Shown: positions 41,919-49,982 of the stretch, in pieces
Position numbering within the stretch: position 1 is the first letter of the stretch
Layout: each line of letters starts with the position of its first letter
Assembly: GCF_014873705.1 (NCBI RefSeq)
Contig: NZ_JADBDS010000004.1
Span: 124,001-188,000, forward strand
Source of the DNA: Mycobacterium sp. OAS707
GTDB lineage: Bacteria; Actinomycetota; Actinomycetes; Mycobacteriales; Mycobacteriaceae
Length of the DNA: 64,000 bases
Reading direction: 5' to 3'
The notes under the pieces: generated by a model
The model's database searches: none
What the model was told of the DNA's origin: nothing
Seen by the model: only the letters and a program-made list of their open reading frames with translations
Position numbers and translations under genes: made by a program

Positions 41919-43427
41919 ATGACCGCAGCGGTGCCCGGTCGGCACGTCGTCAGCGATGCTGAGCTGGTCCACGCCGCAGCCGCAGGCGACCGCGCAGCCT
42001 TTGCGGCCATCTACGACCGTTATGCCGATCCGCTGCACGACTTCTGCATCGGCATGCTGCGCAATCGGGAAGCGGCAGCAGACTGTGTGCACGACGCATT
42101 TTGTATTGCCGCCAACAGCCTTTCGAAGCTGCGCGAACCGGCCAAGCTGCGGCCCTGGCTGTATTCGATAGCCCGCTACGAAGCCCTGCGCTGCCTGCGC
42201 GGACGCAAACGGGAACAGGCCGTTGACGAACTCCCCGAGGAGTTGGACACCGGGCCCGGCCCGGCCACGCTCACGCGGCGCAACGAGTTGGCCGAACTGA
42301 TCGCCGCCGCGGCGGGCGGCTTGTCCGAACGTGACCGCGCGGTCTATGAGCTGGCCTACCGCAAGGGCCTGGAAGGCGCCGATCTCGCGGAAGCTCTGGG
42401 CGTCAGCGCATCGAACGCCAAGAAGATGGCTCAGCGGCTGCGCGAGACCATCGAACGCTCGCTGGGGGCGCTGCTGGTGTCGCGGGCGGCCCGCAACAAC
42501 GTCAACGCGTGCCCCGGGCTCGCCGAGATTCTCGACGGCTGGGACGGCAAGTTCACCGTGCTCATGCGCAAGCGCATCTCCCGCCACATCGAGTCCTGTC
42601 CGACTTGTGATGACCTGCGGCGCCGAATGGTCAATCCCACCGCGCTACTCGGCTCGGCCCCGCTGCTGATCTCGGCGCCCGCCGCGTTGCGTCACCGCAC
42701 GTTGGACAGCATCAGACTGGTTTCTTCGTCCGGTCCGGCCCCCACGCCACAGCACACCGGCGCCGAAGCCACGGTCGTCATGCGCACGATCGCCAGCGAG
42801 CCCACTGTCGTCATGCACACGCTCGCCACCCGAAGCGCCTCCGGTGACGGTGAGAGCAGAGGCAGTCGGTTCACCCGGCGGGCTGTGGCGGGCGCCGGGC
42901 TGATAGCCGGGCTGATCGCAGTTCCCGCGGTGGCCATCGCGGTGCAGCACAACCATGAGACATCCGTGAATCCCGCGAACGTGATCCAGTCGTCGGTGTC
43001 TCCGAGCACGATTGCTCGGCGGGTGACCCCGCCGACGACTCTTCCTGCCGTGTCGATCGCGGCTCCCCCGACCGAATCCGGCCCCCCTCCGGCCCGAGTC
43101 GTCGAGCACGACCCGACGATCACGTACGAGGCCCCGGCCACCGTGACGGCGCCGCCGCAGCCGACTGGCGCCGGTGCCTCGCCAAGCGTCGGCCCGACCA
43201 CGCGGACAAGCAAGGTCTTTACTCCTCCGCCGGTGAATACCCAGACCCCACAAGAGATTCCGACGCTCACACCCACTGCGCCCACCGAGGCGATTCAGCC
43301 GAATCCGCCAAGCGGCGGCAGCACGATCACACCGTCACCGGGCGGGAGGAACATTCGTACGCCTCCCACGAGTCTGGAACCTCTACAGCCGGACTTCGGC
43401 GGCAGCGGTGACGGCCCCGTCGGCTGA
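41919..43427 (+). CDS. Membrane-tethered ECF sigma factor fused to a zinc-finger/TM/exterior module
   Basis: 502 residues. Sigma-2 at about residues 26-100 (IYDRYADPLHDFCIGML; RPWLYSIARYEALRCLRGRK), sigma-4 at about 127-190 (LSERDRAVYELAYRKGLEGA; GVSASNAKKMAQRLRETIER). Next is an anti-sigma-like zinc finger: C198 and H223-x3-C227-x2-C230 in HIESCPTC. One membrane helix at about 321-343 is followed by a Pro/Thr-rich exterior tail to 502. Sigma and anti-sigma parts are thus one chain held at the membrane, as in some ECF52/53-type groups. Proteolysis would be needed to free the sigma domains, and a PrsW-like protease gene is 0.9 kb downstream. AGGGGG ribosome site; promoter P1 upstream suggests autoregulation. 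Confidence 0.88.
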   Translation: MTAAVPGRHVVSDAELVHAAAAGDRAAFAAIYDRYADPLHDFCIGMLRNREAAADCVHDAFCIAANSLSKLREPAKLRPWLYSIARYEALRCLRGRKREQAVDELPEELDTGPGPATLTRRNELAELIAAAAGGLSERDRAVYELAYRKGLEGADLAEALGVSASNAKKMAQRLRETIERSLGALLVSRAARNNVNACPGLAEILDGWDGKFTVLMRKRISRHIESCPTCDDLRRRMVNPTALLGSAPLLISAPAALRHRTLDSIRLVSSSGPAPTPQHTGAEATVVMRTIASEPTVVMHTLATRSASGDGESRGSRFTRRAVAGAGLIAGLIAVPAVAIAVQHNHETSVNPANVIQSSVSPSTIARRVTPPTTLPAVSIAAPPTESGPPPARVVEHDPTITYEAPATVTAPPQPTGAGASPSVGPTTRTSKVFTPPPVNTQTPQEIPTLTPTAPTEAIQPNPPSGGSTITPSPGGRNIRTPPTSLEPLQPDFGGSGDGPVG

Positions 43428-43454
43428 GCCGGCGCCGAATACCACCCCAAAAAC

Positions 43455-43491
43455 TGGTCACCAAATCGACCGTTCGCCACTCATACCTGTG
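43455..43491 (+). promoter_or_regulatory. ECF-type promoter P2
   Basis: TGGTCACC (43455-43462), 19 nt, CATACCTGTG (43482-43491), identical spacing and downstream block to P1. It is 73 nt before the membrane protein gene at 43565. Confidence 0.7.
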
Positions 43492-43564
43492 CGGCCCCAC
43501 TGGGTCGCACCAACGGCATGAATGGCCGGGCGGCTCACGGCCGCCTCAGAACACAGGAGCGGTG

Positions 43565-44101
43565 ATGATGACATCGACATTCTGGTACCGGATGCCCGCA
43601 AGCGCGCGCATCACGGCGACCGGGGTTTTCGGCCTCGCGGCAGGCATAGCGCTTTCTTCGCTGTACTACAGCGTCGCGGGGGGCAAGATCTCGGTCTTCG
43701 GGATCGCCATGGCGGGTTATGTGACCGTGGTGATGCTGATTTCGGCGATCGTGGGCGAGCGCCTTGCGCGCCGAAACTTCGGCTCGATAGAGCAGTACCT
43801 CGTCTACGCGGGGGCGTTGCGTTCGGGTGAATTGCCGACGCGCGTCGACCTCGATACCTGGCGCGGTTGGCTCGCACGTAGCCGCAGACTCAACCGACAA
43901 GCACCGGTAATGGTCCCGCTGCTGGGTGTCTTCGGGGTGGCACGCGCCTTGCACCATCCGTCGCTGGATCACGCAATCGTCGCTGGATTTCTCGGGCTGG
44001 GCGCGGCAGTCATCGTTGTCAACTGGTTTCTGCTTCGCGGGCGAATCTCCCGGCTTGCCGAAGCCGTTGAGCGCAGGGCAAACGAACTGCCGACAGACTG
44101 A
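43565..44101 (+). CDS. Membrane protein of the sigma/PrsW locus
   Basis: 178 residues with four hydrophobic helices in two pairs (about 16-36, 46-64, 117-130 and 139-157), a cytosolic loop rich in Arg (ARSRRLNRQ) between pairs, and a basic C-terminus (ISRLAEAVERR). No named family. AGGAG lies 5 nt before the ATG at 43565; a second ATG is at 43568. It has its own P2 promoter and a strong terminator after it. Confidence 0.75.
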   Translation: MMTSTFWYRMPASARITATGVFGLAAGIALSSLYYSVAGGKISVFGIAMAGYVTVVMLISAIVGERLARRNFGSIEQYLVYAGALRSGELPTRVDLDTWRGWLARSRRLNRQAPVMVPLLGVFGVARALHHPSLDHAIVAGFLGLGAAVIVVNWFLLRGRISRLAEAVERRANELPTD

Positions 44102-44143
44102 CCAGAACCCTTCGTGCACAGACTTTTTCACGAAGTCAGACCC

Positions 44144-44172
44144 ATGACACGCCTTTGCCCGGGGCGTGTCAT
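44144..44172 (+). terminator. Terminator hairpin after the membrane protein gene
   Basis: 10-bp stem ATGACACGCC / GGCGTGTCAT with a 9-nt loop. It separates the P2 unit from the P3 unit. Confidence 0.65.
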
Positions 44173-44226
44173 CGGTGTCTGGACAGTGGACGATTCCCAT
44201 CCTTTTCGAAATCGCTTGACAGAAAA

Positions 44227-44264
44227 GTGTCACCGCGCGGGCCTGCCGTTGCTCCAAGTCTGTG
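44227..44264 (+). promoter_or_regulatory. ECF-type promoter P3 (before the PrsW gene)
   Basis: AAAAGTGTCACC with GTGTCACC at 44227-44234, then about 20 nt and CAAGTCTGTG, a weaker form of CATACCTGTG. It is 43 nt upstream of the PrsW-like gene. Confidence 0.55.
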
Positions 44265-44307
44265 AATGACGCTCAACGGGAGCGTCGACACACCTCAAGG
44301 AGTCAAC

Positions 44308-45492
44308 ATGACCGTCGTCCTCGAGCGCCCGAAACAGCAGGCGCCCGTCGTACAACCACTGCCCTCAGTAGCCGCCCGAACGGCACGGCCCCGACGGGCA
44401 CTGCGGGTGACCACCTGGATCACTCTGGGTATCAGCTCGGTGGCCTGGCTGGCCGGGATGCTCATGATGGGAATGTCGGCAACTGCAGCAGGGTTGGCGC
44501 TGTCACTCGGTCTGGCGATTGTGCCTGTCCCCGTCGTCCTGGCGGCGTTCCGGTGGATCGACCGCGCCGAACCCGAACCCGCCCGACTGCTACTGGTCGC
44601 GTTCATCTGGGGTGCCACCACCGCCGCCATCGTCAGCGTGCTGGTCGAGACGTTCGTGGGCGGCCCGCTCTGGTTGAGCGCAGGAACCGTCGAAGAAGTC
44701 GCCAAGGGATTCATCCTGGTGGCCCTCGTGTGGTTCGCGCGTTCAGAATTCGACGGGGTCATCGACGGCATCGTCTACGGCGGCTTTGTCGCCACCGGCT
44801 TCGCCTTCACCGAAAACATCGGCTACTACGTCAAGGCCTACACAGTCGGTCTGCTCGCCGACCCCACTGCCGAGATCGTGCCCGGCCAGTACCACACCGG
44901 CGATGTGCTGCTGAATTTCGTGATGCGCGGCGTGATTCTGCCGTTCTCGCATCCGCTGTTCACCGTCATGTTCGGCATCGGGCTCGGAATCGCAGTCGCC
45001 AGCGCCAAGCGTGCGGTGCGGATCATCGCTCCTGTCGTCGGGCTGGCCGTCGCGATGGCCTTGCACTCGGTGTGGGACTACGTGCTGTTCTCGAATCCCT
45101 CACCGGAGGGGCTCCTCGTGTTCCTCGGGGTTTCGGCGGCGGTCTTCATCGCGATGATCGTCATCGTCAGCCGGATCCGTCGACGCGAGCTCCGCAGCAT
45201 TGGAGCGCACCTGCAGGGCTATGCCAACCGTGGATGGTTCGCGCACACCGAACTGCCCGCCCTGACGACGTTCAAGGGTCGCCGGGCAGCCCGGCGCTGG
45301 GCCGCGTCCATCAGTGGCAAGCAAGGCAAACGCGCGATGGTCGACGTACAGCACTCCGCCGCCAAGTTGGGGCTGCTGCACCGCAAGTTGGCCGCAGGCC
45401 GCCCCGTTCCGGACTTCGCTATTCGCCAGCGCGATCTGCTGGTGAAGCTGGCAGGCGCCCGGACGGTACTCGCGCTGGGTCAGTCGTTCTGA
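44308..45492 (+). CDS. PrsW-family intramembrane metalloprotease
   Basis: 394 residues, about eight membrane helices. The PrsW signature is complete: EEVAKG (E129-E130), YGGFVATGFAFTENIGYY (E169-N170), SHPLFTVMFG (H215) and ALHSVWDY (H253...D257). In Bacillus subtilis PrsW cuts the anti-sigma factor RsiW at site 1. Here the neighbour is a sigma protein with its anti-sigma part on the same chain, so it is a natural candidate substrate. A Lys/Arg-rich cytosolic C-tail (about 310-394) is extra. AAGGAG ribosome site; promoter P3; very strong terminator downstream. Confidence 0.9.
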   Translation: MTVVLERPKQQAPVVQPLPSVAARTARPRRALRVTTWITLGISSVAWLAGMLMMGMSATAAGLALSLGLAIVPVPVVLAAFRWIDRAEPEPARLLLVAFIWGATTAAIVSVLVETFVGGPLWLSAGTVEEVAKGFILVALVWFARSEFDGVIDGIVYGGFVATGFAFTENIGYYVKAYTVGLLADPTAEIVPGQYHTGDVLLNFVMRGVILPFSHPLFTVMFGIGLGIAVASAKRAVRIIAPVVGLAVAMALHSVWDYVLFSNPSPEGLLVFLGVSAAVFIAMIVIVSRIRRRELRSIGAHLQGYANRGWFAHTELPALTTFKGRRAARRWAASISGKQGKRAMVDVQHSAAKLGLLHRKLAAGRPVPDFAIRQRDLLVKLAGARTVLALGQSF

Positions 45493-45518
45493 CCTCCGGC
45501 AGACGAGTCGCGCCGGCC

Positions 45519-45559
45519 CGGGCCGGCGGGGATCACCACCGGGCGTCCCCGCCGGCCCG
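45519..45559 (+). terminator. Strong terminator after PrsW gene
   Basis: Perfect 14-bp GC-rich stem (CGGGCCGGCGGGGA against TCCCCGCCGGCCCG) with a 13-nt loop, 26 bp after the PrsW stop. Confidence 0.75.
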
Positions 45560-45578
45560 TCCGCCGTGGCCCAGAAAA

Positions 45579-45615
45579 GTGTCCCCGTCACGCCGCGTTG
45601 ATGCACCTACCTGAG
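45579..45615 (+). promoter_or_regulatory. ECF-type promoter P4
   Basis: AGAAAAGTGTCCCC with GTGTCCCC at 45579-45586, 19 nt, CCTACCTGAG (45606-45615). Same spacing as P1 and P2, with a few base changes in each box. 37 nt before the small membrane gene at 45653. Confidence 0.6.
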
Positions 45616-45652
45616 AAGCCCGACAAACTGCGACCCTGACAAAGGACGACTC

Positions 45653-45928
45653 ATGGCCCACGAACACCTGCTAGCCGACAATTCCCGCGAGTTCTTTCAG
45701 ACCTCGAAGTTGATCGAGTTGATCATTTCGCATCCGCTGCTCGCGCTGATCGGCATGCTCGGGATCTTGGCCGCATACGGCTGTTCGGAGATCGCGATGA
45801 GAAAGAACCGCAACGACCGACTGTGGGCAACTCTTGGCCTGCTTTTCAGCGTCGTCCCCCTCATCGCGCTGCTGGCACTCCCGTCAATCGAGCAGACGCC
45901 CCGCATCGGAGACCGCGCCAGGGCGTGA
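45653..45928 (+). CDS. Small two-helix membrane protein of the sigma regulon
   Basis: 91 residues. Hydrophobic helices at about 27-44 (PLLALIGMLGILAAYG) and 61-76 (GLLFSVVPLIALLAL) with a basic loop MRKNRNDR. AAGGACG ribosome site. Last gene of the locus with its own P4 promoter; its stop abuts the convergent flavin-fold gene. Function unknown. Confidence 0.7.
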   Translation: MAHEHLLADNSREFFQTSKLIELIISHPLLALIGMLGILAAYGCSEIAMRKNRNDRLWATLGLLFSVVPLIALLALPSIEQTPRIGDRARA

Positions 45929-46456
45929 CTATCCAGTGGGTCGGAATCGGGTCTGGCCGTGCGGCGACTTCGTGAATGCCAGCACCTTGGCCGGAAGCAC
46001 CCGGAACACGTGGGCGATGTGGCGCTCACCGCTGCTGTCGGTGTGCCCGAAGCCGTCGTCGTCGGGCGTGTAATCCCAATCACCGCTGTACTTTTCGCGA
46101 ATCGCGTCGGCCAACGGCGACAAGATATCGAGGCCGGTCAACCGTTCCGCGTTGCCCTCGACGACGACGTCCAGCCCGTCGTTCCACGTGTTCACCCCTG
46201 TGGTGACCGTGACGGCGGTACCGTGCGCCAAATTGCGGGCCTTCTGTTCCTCGGGCCCTGTGCAGAACACGAACGCCGGCCCTTGTTGGTTATCCACCCA
46301 CGCGCCCACCAACGGCGTGGTGTGCGGGCGGCCGTCCGCGCGGACAGTGGTCAGCCAGTACAACTCGGCGCCGGCCATGGTGCCGCTGACCTGCTGCCAG
46401 TCAACCGGCTCTGTCGCCTCACTGAACCTGGTGTCGAGCTTGCCGTTGATCGTCAT
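45929..46456 (-). CDS. Pyridoxamine 5'-phosphate oxidase-like flavin-fold protein
   Basis: 175 residues, split-barrel FMN/F420-binding fold. Visible: LYWLTTVRADGRPHTTPLVG, VFCTGPEEQKARNLAHG and VVVEGNAERLT. Probably an FMN- or F420-dependent redox or binding protein; substrate unknown. ATG at 46456 chosen over TTG at 46462. Divergent from the SDR gene. Confidence 0.84.
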   Translation of the reverse strand: MTINGKLDTRFSEATEPVDWQQVSGTMAGAELYWLTTVRADGRPHTTPLVGAWVDNQQGPAFVFCTGPEEQKARNLAHGTAVTVTTGVNTWNDGLDVVVEGNAERLTGLDILSPLADAIREKYSGDWDYTPDDDGFGHTDSSGERHIAHVFRVLPAKVLAFTKSPHGQTRFRPTG

Positions 46457-46520
46457 ATCCAATACGACCGCGTCGGCTCGGAAAACTCATCAAAAACTAG
46501 ACCACCTAAACTCATGAGCT

Positions 46521-47399
46521 GTGAGCAAGAGCCCGCTGCGCAGGCTGTCCGAGACCCTGCTGCTGACCAGCATGCGGCCTGCGCTGACCGAACAAGCGCT
46601 GCGCCGCCGGCGCGACCCCGTTGACCTGGAAGGCAAACGCGTGCTGCTGACCGGGGCATCCTCGGGCATCGGCGAAGCCGCGGCTGAGAAGTTCGCCCGC
46701 CGCGGAGCGCGGGTCGTTGTCGCCGCGCGCAGGCAGGAACTGCTCGACGCCCTCGTAGAGCGCATCACGCAGGCAGGCGGCGATGCGAAGGCGTACGCGG
46801 TGGACCTGTCCGATCTCGACGCCGTCGACGAACTGGTCGCCAAGGTCGAGCAGGACCTCGGCGGCGTGGACATCCTGATCAACAACGCAGGCCGGTCGAT
46901 CCGCAGGCCGCTCGCCGAGTCACTGGACCGGTGGCACGACGTCGAGCGGACGATGACGCTGAACTACTACTCGCCGCTGCGGCTGATCCGAGGCATCGCG
47001 CCCGGCATGATCGAGCGCGGCGACGGGCACATCATCAACGTTTCGACGTGGGGCGTGTTGAGCGAGTCGTCGCCGTTGTTCGGCGTCTACAACGCCTCGA
47101 AGGCGGCACTGTCGGCCGTCAGCCGAGTCATCGAAACCGAATGGGCGGACAAGGGCGTGCATTCGACGCTGCTGTACTACCCGTTGGTGAAGACGCCGAT
47201 GATCGAACCCACCCGCGCCTACGACGGGCTGCCAGGGTTGACCGCCGCCGAAGCCGCCGATTGGATGATCACCGCGGCGCGCACCCGCCCCGTGCGCATT
47301 GCACCCCGAATGGCCGTCACGGCTCATGCCGTGAACAGCTTCGCGCCCAACGCCGTTGACGCGATCATGAAGCGCCAGCGGGTTCAGCCCAAAGACTGA
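46521..47399 (+). CDS. Short-chain dehydrogenase (Rv0547c-like)
   Basis: 292 residues. SDR motifs LLTGASSGIG (cofactor), NNAGRS, and active-site YNASK with INVSTWG. An N-terminal extension of about 35 residues (SETLLLTSMRPALTEQALR) matches Rv0547c-type proteins. GTG start is 8 nt after TAAACT (leaderless type). Followed by the acyl-CoA ligase 2 nt after its stop, so they form an operon that also runs towards the VOC gene. Confidence 0.86.
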   Translation: MSKSPLRRLSETLLLTSMRPALTEQALRRRRDPVDLEGKRVLLTGASSGIGEAAAEKFARRGARVVVAARRQELLDALVERITQAGGDAKAYAVDLSDLDAVDELVAKVEQDLGGVDILINNAGRSIRRPLAESLDRWHDVERTMTLNYYSPLRLIRGIAPGMIERGDGHIINVSTWGVLSESSPLFGVYNASKAALSAVSRVIETEWADKGVHSTLLYYPLVKTPMIEPTRAYDGLPGLTAAEAADWMITAARTRPVRIAPRMAVTAHAVNSFAPNAVDAIMKRQRVQPKD

Positions 47400-47401
47400 C
47401 C

Positions 47402-48949
47402 ATGCCGCACCCCGACATCGTCACGATCGCCGAGCTCGTGCGGGTGCACGCGGCCGACCGGGCCGACGCCATCGCGCTCGTGGTCGGCGATCAGGCGATC
47501 ACGTTCGCCGAGCTCGACGCCCGCTCCAGCCAAGCGGCACAGGCGTTTTCAACTGCCGGGGTGGGGTTTGGCGACCGGGTTGCGTTCATCGAGAAGAACG
47601 GCGCGGAATTCTTCGAAGTCGTCTGCGGCCTTGCCAAACTCGGAGCCGTCGGTGTCCCGGTGAACTGGCGACTGACCGCGCAGGAGATGTTGCACATCGT
47701 CGCCGACGCACAGGCGAAGGTGGTGGTCGTCGGCTCGGAGTTCTTCGATCGGGTCGAAGCGATCGAAGACCTGCTCACGGCTTCCATCGTGGCCATCGGC
47801 GATCACGCCCGCTGGCCGGGCTTCGCCGACTGGGTGACCGCCCAACCGGCCGAAGACCCTGGCGTCACAACGAAATCCGATGACCTCGCGTTTCTGATGT
47901 ACACCTCGGGCACCACCGGCCCGCCCAAGGGCGTGATGCTGACCAACAACAACTACTTCAGCAAGGCCACCGGAATCGCGGAGAAGTGGCGGTTCGACGT
48001 CGAGAGTGTGAGCCTTGCCGTGATGCCGATGTTCCACATGGCGGGCTCGGGTTGGGCGTTGGTCGGGTTCGCCGAGGGCTGCACCACTGTGGTGCTGCGC
48101 GACGTCGACCCGTCCGCGATTCTCGATGCCGTTGGGCGGCACCGGATCACCAACATGCTGCTGGTACCCGCGGTGATCCAGATGCTGCTCACGACACCCA
48201 GCGACGCCGACTTCTCCAGCGTGCGGGCCATTGTCTACGGCGCCTCGCCGATCACCGACGACGTTCTGGTCAAGGGACTCAAGCGGTTTGGCTGCGAGTT
48301 CCTGCAAGTGTACGGATTGACCGAGACCACGGGCTCCATCACCCAACTCGACGAGCATGATCCAGTGCGGCGGCCCGGCCTGCTGCGCTCGTGCGGCAAG
48401 CCGTACGCGTGGGTGGATGTTCGTATTGTCGACAAGCAGGGCGTCGACGTTCCGAACGGCGCAGTTGGGGAGCTGTGGACACGCTCGCCCCAGAACATGC
48501 TTGGCTACTGGAACAATCCCGATGCGACAGCGGCGACCGTCACCCCCGACGGCTGGCTGAAGACCGGTGACGCCGGCTACCGCGATGACGACGGCTACAT
48601 CTATCTGCAGGACCGGGTGAAGGACATGATCGTCTCCGGCGGCGAAAACGTATCGCCCGCCGAAGTGGAGAACGTGCTGATGACGCACGCCGCAGTTGCT
48701 GACGTAGCGGTCATCGGCGTCCCCGACGAGAAATGGGGCGAGGCGGTCAAGGCGGTCGTTGTGCCCGCGGTTGGGTCCAAGCCGAGTGAGGCCGAGCTGA
48801 TCGCCTATGCCCGCGAGCGGCTCGCGGGGTTCAAACTGCCCAAATCGGTGGACTTCGCCGACGTGCTGCCCCGCACCCCGAGTGGCAAGCTGCTCAAGCG
48901 CACACTGCGCGAACCCTATTGGAAGGGTGTCGAGCGCCGGATCGGCTGA
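47402..48949 (+). CDS. Acyl-CoA synthetase (FadD-type)
   Basis: 515 residues. AMP motif MYTSGTTGPPKGVMLT, VYGLTETTGS, WLKTGDAGYRDDDGYIYLQD split, and TPSGKLLKRTL with the C-terminal Lys. Directly coupled to the SDR upstream. In M. tuberculosis no FadD sits between Rv0547c and Rv0546c, so this is a species-specific insertion or paralogue. Confidence 0.87.
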   Translation: MPHPDIVTIAELVRVHAADRADAIALVVGDQAITFAELDARSSQAAQAFSTAGVGFGDRVAFIEKNGAEFFEVVCGLAKLGAVGVPVNWRLTAQEMLHIVADAQAKVVVVGSEFFDRVEAIEDLLTASIVAIGDHARWPGFADWVTAQPAEDPGVTTKSDDLAFLMYTSGTTGPPKGVMLTNNNYFSKATGIAEKWRFDVESVSLAVMPMFHMAGSGWALVGFAEGCTTVVLRDVDPSAILDAVGRHRITNMLLVPAVIQMLLTTPSDADFSSVRAIVYGASPITDDVLVKGLKRFGCEFLQVYGLTETTGSITQLDEHDPVRRPGLLRSCGKPYAWVDVRIVDKQGVDVPNGAVGELWTRSPQNMLGYWNNPDATAATVTPDGWLKTGDAGYRDDDGYIYLQDRVKDMIVSGGENVSPAEVENVLMTHAAVADVAVIGVPDEKWGEAVKAVVVPAVGSKPSEAELIAYARERLAGFKLPKSVDFADVLPRTPSGKLLKRTLREPYWKGVERRIG

Positions 48950-48972
48950 CCGGGCGTGATAGACACGGACCC

Positions 48973-49344
48973 ATGGAGATCCTGGCCAGCCGGATGCTGA
49001 TTCGGCCGGCCGACTATGAGCGGTCGTTGCGGTTCTACCGTGACGAGCTCGGCCTGGCGATCTTTCGCGACTACGGCGCGGGCACGGTGTTCTTCGCCGG
49101 CCAGTCACTGATCGAGCTCGCCGCCCACGGCGCCCCGAGCGCGGGCGGCACGATGTGGCTTCAGGTGCGCGACGTGTACGCCGCCGAGCAGCAGCTGCGG
49201 GGTCGCGGCGTCGAGATCACCCGCGAGGCAAAGCAAGAACCGTGGGGACTGCACGAAATGCACGTCGTCGATCCTGACGGGACGCTGCTGATCTTCGTCC
49301 AGGTGCCCGAAACGCACCCGCTGCGCCGCGACACCAGAGGCTGA
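48973..49344 (+). CDS. VOC/glyoxalase-fold protein
   Basis: 123 residues, two beta-alpha-beta-beta-beta modules. LIRPADYERSLRFYRDELGL, FFAGQSLIELAAHG (Glu ligand), MWLQVRDV and HEMHVVDPDGTLLIFVQ (His/Glu). Likely metal-dependent; corresponds to Rv0546c. Convergent with the DUF3349 gene, with a 10-bp gap. Confidence 0.86.
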   Translation: MEILASRMLIRPADYERSLRFYRDELGLAIFRDYGAGTVFFAGQSLIELAAHGAPSAGGTMWLQVRDVYAAEQQLRGRGVEITREAKQEPWGLHEMHVVDPDGTLLIFVQVPETHPLRRDTRG

Positions 49345-49354
49345 ACCCCGAGGT

Positions 49355-49660
49355 TCAGCTGGCAGACGCCGCCAGCGGCCACCCGACGGAAGCCAGCCGA
49401 GCAGCGACCTGGTGGATCTCCTCCGGATTGGGTTCCTTCTCGATCACCGCGTGCACCGCATCGCGGATCTGGTCTTCGGTCACCGTCTCGGAATCGGTTG
49501 TCTTGAGGATGGATTGGGCCGCCTTGACGACCTCCTCCTCCGTCAGCGACCGCTTCAGCAGCGCCAGCAGCGGGAAGTAGTCCTTCTGCGGAACACCTTC
49601 GGGGTAGCCCTCGTGCAGCCACCCGAGCACGTTGTCAAGAACAGTGCGGTTCTCGGTCAT
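49355..49660 (-). CDS. DUF3349 protein, copy A
   Basis: 101 residues. The signature GYPEGVPQKDYFPLLALLKRSLT and C-terminal GWPLA match the DUF3349 family of mycobacterial small proteins. A paralogue (copy B) is at 51452 on the opposite strand; they share GYPEGVP, PL-ALLK-LT-EV and GWPL. Copy A closes the inverted pitA block and is transcribed with it. Confidence 0.88.
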   Translation of the reverse strand: MTENRTVLDNVLGWLHEGYPEGVPQKDYFPLLALLKRSLTEEEVVKAAQSILKTTDSETVTEDQIRDAVHAVIEKEPNPEEIHQVAARLASVGWPLAASAS

Positions 49661-49666
49661 GTGCTT

Positions 49667-49954
49667 TCAGCCCTTCTTGACGCCGGGGAACGGATCAATG
49701 CCGAAGTGGTGGATGATCGTGCCCCTGGTGATCCAGAGCAGCGCGGCGACGACCACCAATCCGACGAGCAGAAACAGCAGCAGCCCGAGATACTTCAGCA
49801 CCGGGTTAGGCGCTGTGACGGTGCCGTCTGGATGTTCGCCCCCGGCACCCGCCGAGAACGCCACCATGCCCGACGCGAAAACCGCTGGCAGTCCGGCGCC
49901 GAGGATCAGACCCACCACGAGAACCTTCAAGATCGCTTCTATGTAGTGCATCAA
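49667..49954 (-). CDS. Small membrane protein of the pitA unit (Rv0544c-like)
   Basis: 95 residues, two hydrophobic helices (about 8-28 and 53-75). Loop contains GAGGEHPDGT. ATG follows a GGGAAGCG region. Lies between pitA (28-bp gap) and DUF3349 copy A (6-bp gap), as in M. tuberculosis. Function unknown; may accompany the phosphate transporter. Confidence 0.8.
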   Translation of the reverse strand: MMHYIEAILKVLVVGLILGAGLPAVFASGMVAFSAGAGGEHPDGTVTAPNPVLKYLGLLLFLLVGLVVVAALLWITRGTIIHHFGIDPFPGVKKG

Positions 49955-49982
49955 CGCTTCCCTATTTCGTCGTGGCTGTTCG

